A stretch of 64,000 bases of DNA from Kluyvera genomosp. 1 (GTDB taxonomy: Bacteria > Pseudomonadota > Gammaproteobacteria > Enterobacterales > Enterobacteriaceae): NCBI RefSeq assembly GCF_001266615.1, contig NZ_LGHZ01000029.1:1-64000 (forward strand), written 5' to 3'. This document shows, piece after piece, positions 56,591 through 64,000 of the stretch. Below the pieces are notes generated by a model. The model saw nothing but the letters and a program-made list of their open reading frames with translations. It was not told the origin of the DNA and made no database searches. Position 1 is the stretch's first letter; the number at the start of each line of letters is the position of its first letter. The position numbers and the translations under genes were made by a program.

Positions 56591-57568
56591 ATGAGCGAGA
56601 CGGCAACCTGGCAGCCGAGCGCATCCATCCCTAACCTGCTAAAACGTGCGGCGCTGATGGCGGAAATCCGTCGTTTCTTTGCCGATCGCGGTGTACTTGA
56701 GGTGGAAACGCCCTGTATGAGCCAGGCAACGGTCACTGATATCCATATGGTGCCGTTTGAAACTCGCTTTGTTGGCCCGGGACACTCCCAGGGCATTAAC
56801 CTGTATCTGATGACCAGCCCGGAATACCACATGAAGCGTCTGCTGGCAGCGGGTTGCGGCCCGGTGTTCCAGTTATGTAGAAGTTTCCGTAACGAAGAGA
56901 TGGGACGTCACCACAATCCAGAATTCACCATGCTGGAGTGGTATCGCCCGCACTTTGACATGTATCGCCTGATCAACGAAGTTGACGATCTACTGCAACA
57001 GGTACTGGAAACGCAGCCTGCAGAAAGCCTCTCTTACCAGCAGGCATTCCAGCGTCATCTGGAAATTGACCCGTTGTCTGCCGACAAAAACCAGCTGCGT
57101 GAAGCGGCGGCGAAGCTTGATTTGAGTAATATCGCGGACACAGAAGAGGATCGCGATACGCTGCTACAGATGCTCTTTGCTTTCGGTGTTGAGCCGCATA
57201 TCGGTAAAGACCGTCCAACATTTGTTTATCACTTCCCGGCAAGCCAGGCGTCGCTTGCGCAGATCAGCACGGAAGACCACCGCGTGGCCGAACGTTTTGA
57301 GGTTTACTTCAAAGGGATTGAGCTGGCTAATGGTTTCCATGAGCTGACCGATGCTCGCGAACAGCAGCAGCGTTTTGAGCAGGACAACCGCAAGCGTGCC
57401 GCGCGCGGTCTGCCGCAGCAACCGATCGATCAAAACCTGCTGGACGCACTGGCGGCCGGCCTGCCAGATTGTTCTGGCGTGGCGTTAGGTGTTGACCGCC
57501 TGGTGATGCTGGCGCTGGGTGCGGAAAGCCTGGCCGACGTGCTGGCATTTACCGTCGACCGTGCATAA
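56591..57568 (+). CDS. epmA: EF-P lysyltransferase EpmA (PoxA/GenX)
   Basis: 325 residues from the ATG at 56591 ([20 protein letters not shown]); the frame open further upstream lacks family similarity. Class-II lysyl-tRNA-synthetase-like core without the anticodon domain: [20 protein letters not shown] (motif 2) and [12 protein letters not shown] (motif 3). It ligates beta-lysine to Lys34 of EF-P. Divergent from frdA, as in E. coli. Confidence 0.97.
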   Translation: MSETATWQPSASIPNLLKRAALMAEIRRFFADRGVLEVETPCMSQATVTDIHMVPFETRFVGPGHSQGINLYLMTSPEYHMKRLLAAGCGPVFQLCRSFRNEEMGRHHNPEFTMLEWYRPHFDMYRLINEVDDLLQQVLETQPAESLSYQQAFQRHLEIDPLSADKNQLREAAAKLDLSNIADTEEDRDTLLQMLFAFGVEPHIGKDRPTFVYHFPASQASLAQISTEDHRVAERFEVYFKGIELANGFHELTDAREQQQRFEQDNRKRAARGLPQQPIDQNLLDALAAGLPDCSGVALGVDRLVMLALGAESLADVLAFTVDRA

Positions 57569-57582
57569 CCGCTTTCGTAGAA

Positions 57583-57619
57583 GATAAAAAAATGGCGCCT
57601 ATGGCGCCATTTTTTTATC
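57583..57619. terminator. Bidirectional terminator after epmA
   Basis: GATAAAAAAATGGCGCC-TAT-GGCGCCATTTTTTTATC, a perfect stem with T-tracts on both strands, 15 bases after the epmA stop. In E. coli yjeM, yjeN and yjeO follow epmA; they are missing here. Confidence 0.93.
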
Positions 57620-57703
57620 TCTTTTTTAAGGGCTGCGAGCAGCCGGCAATATCCATTCGGTGGTTCATGATCATCTTTCTCCTGCGTGGAAAAAGGCGAG
57701 CGT

Positions 57704-60700
57704 TTATAGGCTACCCGGCTGTCGGCTGCTGCGTCCTGCTGAGGTCAGGGTATTTGCCGATTTCTTGCCGTTGATGCTCTCTAAGCGCATCTGGAACGGT
57801 GGGAACGGCATGTCGATACCGTGCTGGCGGAAGCCGGCCAGAATCAGCTGATGCAGCTCGTGGCGCAGCGGCATACGGTGGCCCATCTCGGCGGCGTAGA
57901 TACGCAGCTCGAATATCTGAATTCCCTGTTGTAAATCCACCAGGAACGCTTCCGGTGCAGGCGTATCAATCACCAGCGAACAGCGGTGAGCGGCGGTCAG
58001 CAGAATCTGCGCAACCTCTTCGCTGTTGGCGTCTGACGGTGCCGGTATGCTCAATACTACGCGGGTGACCGAATCCGATAGCGACCAGTTGATAAACTGC
58101 TCGGTGATAAAGGCCTTGTTTGGCACGATAATCTCTTTGCGGTCCCAGTCGCTGATGGTGGTTGCGCGGGTGTTGATGCGAGTGACGCTACCGGTCAGGT
58201 CGCGGATAGTCACCGTATCGCCGATACGAATCGGCTTCTCAAACAGAATAATCAGACCAGAGATAAAGTTAGCGAATATTTCCTGTAAACCAAAACCGAG
58301 GCCCACACCGAGTGCGGCGACCAGCCATTGCAGTTTCGACCACTCAATCCCCAGCAGCGAGAAGCCCATCAGGCCACCAATCATCATCAGGATATATTTC
58401 GTGATGGTGGTAATGGCGTAGCCCGTTCCCGGCGTCAGGGAAAGATGCTGGAGAATAGCGAGCTCAAGCAGCGCGGGCAGGTTACGCACCAGTTGAGTGG
58501 TGATAATCAGCACCAGAATAGCGATCAGCACTGCCCCGAGGGTTATCGGTTCAATGCTTTCAACGCCCTGAACCGTTGAGGTAACGTCCCACAGTGAGAT
58601 GTTCTCGAGGAAACCAAATGCTGAGTGAATTTCCGACCAAAGGATAATCACTGATACCAGCGCAATCAGCATCAGAATGGAGCGGACGAGGCGCAGAGAC
58701 TGCTCGCTGATGGTATCGAGGTTGACCTCGCTCACTTCCATCTCAGCGGTTCCCTCAATGCTGGTGGCGTGCGCTTCTTCCTCACCTCTGGCGCGGTGCG
58801 CCAGCATTTCAGCACGCTTATGTTTGGCGCGCTCGAACGCTAGTCTGCGGCGCTGAATCAACATCCAGCGGCGGATAACGTGATAAATCACCAGCAGCAG
58901 GAACCAGATGGCGACTGAGGTCTCCAGACGCGCCAACAGCGCCTGGGATGTCGCCAGATAGCCAACGGCAGCGGCAAAAATAGCGACCAGTGGCGCACCG
59001 AGCATCAGGTTCCACAGCATGCTGTTGACTCGATTATCGCCGTTACCTTCTTTGTCGAGATAGAGCGGAATACCTGCACGCTTGAGGCTCAGCGTGACCA
59101 CCGCCAGCGCACCGCAGATCAGAATAAAACAGAGCCTGCCTAGCGAGGCGGAGAACTCACGATCGTTGAGGTTATCGAACATGATCAGCGCCATGATCAG
59201 TGGCACGATAAGTCCGATGCTCATCAGGTAATAGCGCATCGCGCGCGCGACGCGGTTTTGCGGCCAACCGAAGTGAACGATAAACAGGCCGTTGGTGCGA
59301 GCGAAGGCGGCGCAGATCATCACAACCCATAACAGCGGCACGGTGGCGGTGACGCCATCGCCGATAGCAACCGCCAGCGGATAGGGCCACGCCTCCTGAA
59401 GTCCGTAGCCGAGCGTTGCCCACAGCACCGGCAGCGGTGAGGCCACCAGAATCGACCAGAATACGGTGCGCATGGTGAGCCAGAAGTGATCCTGGGTCAC
59501 TTTGCCCACGCGGGCGCTGGAACGCTCAAGGAAGCGCGTGAAGTGTTTTCTGGAGCTAATACTGAAACCCACCAGCAGCAGTGCGGCAAAGAGCGGGAAT
59601 AGCGTCTGACGGCTGGTGACCATCATCACGCCGGCTTTACCGAGCTGGCTAAAGGTATCCAATGAGATCAAACGGCGCAGATCCTGAACGATTTCAATCG
59701 GCCAACTGAAATCGATAGGACGCACATCGGAGGTCCAGAACAGGTAGCGGTGTGTCGCTTCGTTCACCTCTTTCAATGCATCTTCCAGCTGGCTGTTGGA
59801 GACTTTCAGCTTAGTGAGCTCAAGGATCAGCGTGTCGCCTCCCTGCAGCAAGGAGTTCAGCAGTTCCCGCTGGGTGCGCAACTGAGCTTCAAGAATACGG
59901 TTTTGCTCGCTGGTGAGCGCCTGGCCGTCAGGCTGGTGGATTTGTCGCAGCTGAGGCTGCTTATTCAGCAGGTCTTCATAGCGCAGGCGATGGACGCGCA
60001 GCTGTGCCATTTCGGTATCTAACTGCTGTGGTTTAGGCATTTCCGGCAGGCGGGCGACCTGTGCACGCAGCGCTTCGCCGAGTAGATTCGATGCACCGAG
60101 CCATTGCGACTGCTCGCGCAGCGTGTTGAGTGCCTGACGGACCTGTAGGGTTTGGTTGGCGGCCTGGCGCTGTTGAGAGGCAACCAGATCCATGCGCTGG
60201 GCCTGTTGATTCAACGCCTGAGACAGCTCACGGTTGATTTTAAATTGGTCAACGATTCCGGCAGGCAGGTTCTCGCTGTTTTCAGCCAGCAGCTCTGTGC
60301 TTTCCAGCGCCCGTTCCGCTTCTTGCTGGCGTTGGCTGTTGAGCTGGTTACGCAGCGCCTGCAGATAGGCGTCGAGCTGTTGACTCTGTTTTTGTGCCAG
60401 TTCCGAACGCATACGCGCCAGTTCCTGACGGTTGTTGGCGGAAAGCTGTGCCAGCTCCAGTTCATCGACCAGTGCTTTCAGTTTGCTGGAATCAGCTTGT
60501 AGGCTGAGCGCTTGGGCTTGGGCCAGCGGCGTATTGCCGGTACTGGTGCCAAGGCGACGTTCTACATCGTTAAGCTGCCGCCGGGCGTCAGTTTGCTGCT
60601 GCGGTAACTGGTTGACGGAGTCGGCGATTTCACGGGCACGGTCTTGCTCTTGTTGAGCCAGACGACTTTTTTCCAGCAGTTGGCTGCTGATCTGCAAAAT

Positions 60701-61027
60701 CTCCTGATTGAGCGCATCGCTGCTCATTCCGTCAGGTACCTGACGGGGTTCATCACGCAGATTGTTGAGCTGGTTGCGTAGCGTCTGGGAGAGTTTGGGG
60801 AAGTTGTCGATAACCTGCTGGTACTGCGCGGCGCGCTCGAGGGAGCCTTTTTGCTCCTCGAGCGCGGTCAGGGCGCTTTGCAACGCTTCGACGGTTTCAG
60901 GCTGAGCGGGTTTAGCCGCCTTCGCCTGTTCCAGTTCCTGGGTAATCTGCCGAGCGTTGGGGGCCGTCGCTGCGTACGCCCCCTGGCTGAGGCACCAGGC
61001 CATCAGTAAAGTGATAATCAGGCGCAC
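57704..61027 (-). CDS. mscM: Mechanosensitive channel MscM (YjeP)
   Basis: 1107 residues, MscK/MscM type: signal peptide MRLIITLLMAWCLSQGAYA, long periplasmic coiled-coil region (about 20-460), about eleven membrane helices (about 490-900) and a C-terminal MscS channel domain (LQWLVAALGVGLGFGLQEIF, FEKPIRIGDTVTIRDLTGSV, KEIIVPNKAFITEQFINWSL). Opens as a miniconductance channel on osmotic downshock. Cotranscribed with psd, 20 bases upstream. Confidence 0.96.
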   Translation of the reverse strand: MRLIITLLMAWCLSQGAYAATAPNARQITQELEQAKAAKPAQPETVEALQSALTALEEQKGSLERAAQYQQVIDNFPKLSQTLRNQLNNLRDEPRQVPDGMSSDALNQEILQISSQLLEKSRLAQQEQDRAREIADSVNQLPQQQTDARRQLNDVERRLGTSTGNTPLAQAQALSLQADSSKLKALVDELELAQLSANNRQELARMRSELAQKQSQQLDAYLQALRNQLNSQRQQEAERALESTELLAENSENLPAGIVDQFKINRELSQALNQQAQRMDLVASQQRQAANQTLQVRQALNTLREQSQWLGASNLLGEALRAQVARLPEMPKPQQLDTEMAQLRVHRLRYEDLLNKQPQLRQIHQPDGQALTSEQNRILEAQLRTQRELLNSLLQGGDTLILELTKLKVSNSQLEDALKEVNEATHRYLFWTSDVRPIDFSWPIEIVQDLRRLISLDTFSQLGKAGVMMVTSRQTLFPLFAALLLVGFSISSRKHFTRFLERSSARVGKVTQDHFWLTMRTVFWSILVASPLPVLWATLGYGLQEAWPYPLAVAIGDGVTATVPLLWVVMICAAFARTNGLFIVHFGWPQNRVARAMRYYLMSIGLIVPLIMALIMFDNLNDREFSASLGRLCFILICGALAVVTLSLKRAGIPLYLDKEGNGDNRVNSMLWNLMLGAPLVAIFAAAVGYLATSQALLARLETSVAIWFLLLVIYHVIRRWMLIQRRRLAFERAKHKRAEMLAHRARGEEEAHATSIEGTAEMEVSEVNLDTISEQSLRLVRSILMLIALVSVIILWSEIHSAFGFLENISLWDVTSTVQGVESIEPITLGAVLIAILVLIITTQLVRNLPALLELAILQHLSLTPGTGYAITTITKYILMMIGGLMGFSLLGIEWSKLQWLVAALGVGLGFGLQEIFANFISGLIILFEKPIRIGDTVTIRDLTGSVTRINTRATTISDWDRKEIIVPNKAFITEQFINWSLSDSVTRVVLSIPAPSDANSEEVAQILLTAAHRCSLVIDTPAPEAFLVDLQQGIQIFELRIYAAEMGHRMPLRHELHQLILAGFRQHGIDMPFPPFQMRLESINGKKSANTLTSAGRSSRQPGSL

Positions 61028-61047
61028 ATCAGACCCTTTTTGAATGA

Positions 61048-62106
61048 TTAGCTTTGTTCTTTTTTGTCGTCAGATTTTGGCGTAACGACTTGTTCGGTGG
61101 CTGGTTCAACGAGAGCTTCCTGCTCAACCACAACGTCTGGCTCAACGGTTGCTTTCGGCTCAGCGATGACTTCCGTTTCAACCACAACGTCCGGTTCAAC
61201 GACAGTCTCTGGTTCAACAACCACTTCAGGTTCAACCACGGCTTCAGTAGAGATAGCCAGTGGTTCGCCGAGTTTCGTGACGGAGAGGTTTTTCAGTGCT
61301 TCAACCAGCTTCACTTTGCCAGGTGCGAACAGGTTAATCACCGTGGAACCCAGTTTGAAGCGGCCCATTTCCTGACCTTTCAGCAACGCGACAGAACCTT
61401 CCTGATCGCCCGCCGGATAGGTCCAGCGTTTGATCACGCCTTCACGCGGCGGCGTGACGGTACCGGCCCAGACGGTTTCAATACTGCCGACGATGGTTGC
61501 ACCCACCAGAATCTGCGCCATGGGGCCAAATTCGGTATCGAACAGACAGATAACGCGCTCATTACGGGCAAACAGATTAGGTACGTTCTGCGCCGTCAGG
61601 TGATTTACGGAGAACAGGTCGCCCGGCACGTAAATCATCTCACGCAGGATGCCGTTACATGGCATGTGCACGCGATGATAATCGCGCGGGGAAAGATAGG
61701 TGGTGGCAAAAGTCCCGTTACGGAACAGGTCGGCCATGATGTAGTTACCGGCCAGCAGTGCTTCAAGCGAGTAATCGTGGCCCTTAGCCTGCAGAATTTT
61801 ATCGCCTTCAATGGCACCCAACTGGCTGATCGCACCGTCGGCTGGCATCACCAGAACGTACGGGTCGGTGTTGACCGTGCGGGCATCGTCACGCAGCGGA
61901 CGAACAAAGAAATCATTGAAGGTGCGATAGCTGGCAGTATCCGGCTTCTGCGCCTCTTTCATGTCGACCTTGTAGAATTTCACGAACAGATCGATAACCA
62001 ATTTGGTCAGCCATCCCGCTCGTTTGCTTGCACCCCAGCCTGCGAGACGCGTAAGCCACAGTTTAGGCAGAATGTATTGCAGTGAAAGTTTAAACGAGTT
62101 TAACAA
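61048..62106 (-). CDS. psd: Phosphatidylserine decarboxylase proenzyme
   Basis: 352 residues, about 30 longer than E. coli Psd (322). Self-cleavage motif LGST ([13 protein letters not shown]) gives the pyruvoyl group at Ser; DYHRVHMP active-site region is present. It makes phosphatidylethanolamine. After about residue 290 comes an unusual tail of repeated (V/A)-E-P-(E/D)-V-V-V units ([20 protein letters not shown] and more), then a charged end DDKKEQS. The decarboxylase domain is complete, so the tail should be an add-on. Confidence 0.96.
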   Translation of the reverse strand: MLNSFKLSLQYILPKLWLTRLAGWGASKRAGWLTKLVIDLFVKFYKVDMKEAQKPDTASYRTFNDFFVRPLRDDARTVNTDPYVLVMPADGAISQLGAIEGDKILQAKGHDYSLEALLAGNYIMADLFRNGTFATTYLSPRDYHRVHMPCNGILREMIYVPGDLFSVNHLTAQNVPNLFARNERVICLFDTEFGPMAQILVGATIVGSIETVWAGTVTPPREGVIKRWTYPAGDQEGSVALLKGQEMGRFKLGSTVINLFAPGKVKLVEALKNLSVTKLGEPLAISTEAVVEPEVVVEPETVVEPDVVVETEVIAEPKATVEPDVVVEQEALVEPATEQVVTPKSDDKKEQS

Positions 62107-62226
62107 GGTAGCCTCCAGGCCAATATGTGTCGTTCCTGACCCGACGACAGGCGTCGGATCTTAATGAGAAAAGCGGCCGATTCTAGCGATTGTTAGCAAA
62201 AATGTCAGTCGGCAAAATCATAGTTC

Positions 62227-63282
62227 TCATTTATCGGTCTCTGAAAAGTTTTTACGCGTTTTTACCTGCGCCATACTGTCCAGAATGTGGTGATAGTTTT
62301 CAAAGCGCGTTTCTGCGATCTTCCCGTTTTCTACGGCTTCACGGATAGCGCAGCCCGGATCGGTATCATGTTTACAGTCGCGATATTTGCAATGGCCAAG
62401 GTAGTCATGGAATTCGACAAAGCCTTGGGTCACTTGTTCCGGCTCGAGATGCCAAAGGCCAAACTCACGAACACCTGGGGAGTCAATGACGTCTCCGCCG
62501 TGCGGGAAGTGGTACAGACGCGCGGCGGTAGTGGTGTGCTGCCCTAAACCTGAAACGTTGGAAACGTCGTTGGTGAGAATGCTGTCGTCACTCAGTCCTA
62601 GCAGCGCATTTAGCAGGCTGGATTTGCCCACCCCTGATTGCCCGGCGAAGATACTGATTCGGTTAGTGAGCGCTTCTTCTAACGGTTTCAAGCCATCCTG
62701 AGTATGGCTGGATGCCATCAAAACACGATAGCCAATGTGGCGATAGATATCCATTTGCTCGTTAACAAACGCCATGCCTTCTTCATCCAGCAGGTCGATT
62801 TTGTTGAGAACTAGCAGAGGTTCAACATTCAGCGTTTCGCAGGCCACAAGATAACGGTCGATAATATTGAGCGACAGCTCGGGCAAAATGGCAGAAACGA
62901 TAACGATCTGATCGATGTTGGCAGCGATCGGTTTTACGCCGTCGTAAAAGTCTGGACGCGTGAGCACCGATGTACGCTCATGTACCGCCTCAACAATGCC
63001 TTTCACTCTGACGCCTTCTGCGGCGGCTTTACCCGGACGCCAGACGACGCGGTCGCCGGTAACCAGTGAACGGATAGTACGGCGGATGTTGCAGCGGTGG
63101 GTTTCGCCATCGGCGGACTCCACGTCGGCATGCATACCAAAGCGGCTGATAACGATACCTTCGGCGGCTTCGCCAAACAGGTTATCGTCGTAATCTGGCT
63201 TCTCCGCAGTTGTTGTAAGGCGGCGCTGATGGTTGGCTTTTACGCGGCGCTGCTGACCTTTGGAGAGTTTATTTTTACTCAA
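62227..63282 (-). CDS. rsgA: Small-ribosomal-subunit biogenesis GTPase RsgA
   Basis: 351 residues from the TTG at 63282 (family start [24 protein letters not shown] 10 bases before). OB fold, circularly permuted GTPase (NKIDL G4, [10 protein letters not shown]1, [10 protein letters not shown]3) and zinc finger [16 protein letters not shown]. It checks late 30S assembly. Divergent from orn, after psd on the same strand (120-base gap). Confidence 0.96.
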   Translation of the reverse strand: MSKNKLSKGQQRRVKANHQRRLTTTAEKPDYDDNLFGEAAEGIVISRFGMHADVESADGETHRCNIRRTIRSLVTGDRVVWRPGKAAAEGVRVKGIVEAVHERTSVLTRPDFYDGVKPIAANIDQIVIVSAILPELSLNIIDRYLVACETLNVEPLLVLNKIDLLDEEGMAFVNEQMDIYRHIGYRVLMASSHTQDGLKPLEEALTNRISIFAGQSGVGKSSLLNALLGLSDDSILTNDVSNVSGLGQHTTTAARLYHFPHGGDVIDSPGVREFGLWHLEPEQVTQGFVEFHDYLGHCKYRDCKHDTDPGCAIREAVENGKIAETRFENYHHILDSMAQVKTRKNFSETDK

Positions 63283-63388
63283 TCGTGCTGACTCCTGGTC
63301 GCCCATGGTGGGCAAAACCTCTATGATACACGCTAATTAATACTAGTTAACCTACCGCGGCAGGTAAGACAGAAGGGTGGAAAATAAC

Positions 63389-63934
63389 ATGAGTGCAGAT
63401 GAAAACAACCTGATTTGGATCGATCTGGAGATGACGGGTCTGGATCCCGAGCGCGATCGCATTATTGAAATCGCCACGCTGGTGACCGATGCGCAGCTGA
63501 ATATTCTGGCGGAAGGACCAACCATTGCTGTCCATCAGTCCGATGCGCAGCTGGCGCTGATGGATGACTGGAACGTGCGTACTCATACCGGCAGTGGATT
63601 GGTTGAACGCGTGAAAGCCAGTACTCAGGGGGATCGTGAAGCCGAGCTGGCGACGCTGGAATTTTTGAAGCAGTGGGTGCCGCAGGGCAAATCACCGATT
63701 TGCGGTAACAGCATTGGCCAGGATCGCCGCTTCCTGTTCAAATACATGCCGGAACTGGAATCCTATTTCCACTATCGCTATCTGGACGTCAGCACCTTAA
63801 AAGAACTGGCGCGTCGCTGGAAGCCAGAAATTCTGCCGGGCTTTAAAAAACAGGGCACCCACCAGGCGATGGATGATATCCGCGAGTCGGTGGCCGAGTT
63901 AGCTTACTATCGCGAACATTTTATTCAGCTTTAA
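63389..63934 (+). CDS. orn: Oligoribonuclease
   Basis: 181 residues from the ATG at 63389; the GTG at 63377 is the ribosome-site region. DEDDh exonuclease motifs: [11 protein letters not shown] (Exo I, D and E), [11 protein letters not shown] (Exo II) and [10 protein letters not shown] (Exo III with His and Asp). It degrades the last 2-5-base RNA pieces, including pGpG, the breakdown product of c-di-GMP. In E. coli the glyVXY tRNAs follow; the last 66 bases of the window end before them. Confidence 0.98.
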   Translation: MSADENNLIWIDLEMTGLDPERDRIIEIATLVTDAQLNILAEGPTIAVHQSDAQLALMDDWNVRTHTGSGLVERVKASTQGDREAELATLEFLKQWVPQGKSPICGNSIGQDRRFLFKYMPELESYFHYRYLDVSTLKELARRWKPEILPGFKKQGTHQAMDDIRESVAELAYYREHFIQL

Positions 63935-64000
63935 CGTGCTAAAGGGATGAATTGGCGCTAAAATAGGCAATCTGCCGATTTATCCAGCACTTGAACGAAA

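Overview
The window is a chromosomal segment of a member of the Enterobacteriaceae. From about 25.6 kb to the right end it follows the Escherichia coli order tRNA-Phe (pheU), yjdC, dsbD, cutA, dcuA, aspA, fxsA, yjeH, groES, groEL, yjeI, (yjeJ), epmB, efp, ecnB, gdx (sugE), frdDCBA, epmA, mscM, psd, rsgA, orn. The proteins there are close to their E. coli counterparts. The genus cannot be fixed from the sequence. blc and ampC, which lie between sugE and frdD in E. coli, are absent, as is ecnA.

Left part (1-25 kb) is accessory. At 1-6 kb is a Lap-type biofilm adhesin locus on the minus strand: a glycosidase-like protein, the periplasmic protease LapG, the c-di-GMP receptor LapD (with degenerate GGDEF and EAL motifs), a small acidic protein, and the start of a giant adhesin. 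The adhesin has an N-terminal retention module, a TAAG LapG-type cleavage site and a long Asp-Ala/Asp-Ser dipeptide repeat that runs off the left edge. Two exported proteins of unknown role follow (6-7.5 kb). At 7.5-16.2 kb lies a LysR-regulated cluster of the FdrA/DUF1116/DUF2877/carbamate kinase type (the E. coli oxamate-carbamoyltransferase family), with an ankyrin protein, a DUF1097 membrane protein and a Tat-exported amidohydrolase. At 16.2-20.4 kb is an RpiR-regulated sugar operon (GH4 phospho-glycosidase, NagB-like deaminase, orphan PTS EIIC). At 20.5-23.6 kb is a periplasmic redox operon: exported peroxiredoxin, DsbD-like reductant carrier, ECF sigma factor and NrsF-type anti-sigma factor, with a good candidate ECF promoter in front. 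Small exported proteins and a DUF523 protein lead to tRNA-Phe, whose 3' flank carries a decayed 163-bp tandem repeat full of mini-hairpins, resembling rtT-type RNA.

Between tRNA-Phe and yjdC an AraC regulator and a LysE-type exporter are inserted; a 17-bp motif in front of both suggests shared control. The core block then covers thiol and copper homeostasis, anaerobic C4-dicarboxylate metabolism (DcuA, AspA and, further right, FrdABCD) and chaperonin.

The conserved order is interrupted at 37.8-50.3 kb by an AT-richer island between yjeI and epmB. It encodes a class-II-microcin-like peptide with a double-glycine leader, its C39-peptidase ABC exporter and HlyD-family adaptor, a four-gene chaperone-usher fimbrial operon and a CadC/ToxR-like membrane regulator. 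Two paralogous YjeJ-family proteins sit at its two ends, one of them placed last in the peptide-export operon. No conventional immunity gene is visible. This island is the most likely place for undescribed biology. The right end holds EF-P and its modification enzymes, a guanidine-II riboswitch in front of gdx, fumarate reductase, the mechanosensitive channel MscM, phosphatidylserine decarboxylase, RsgA and oligoribonuclease.
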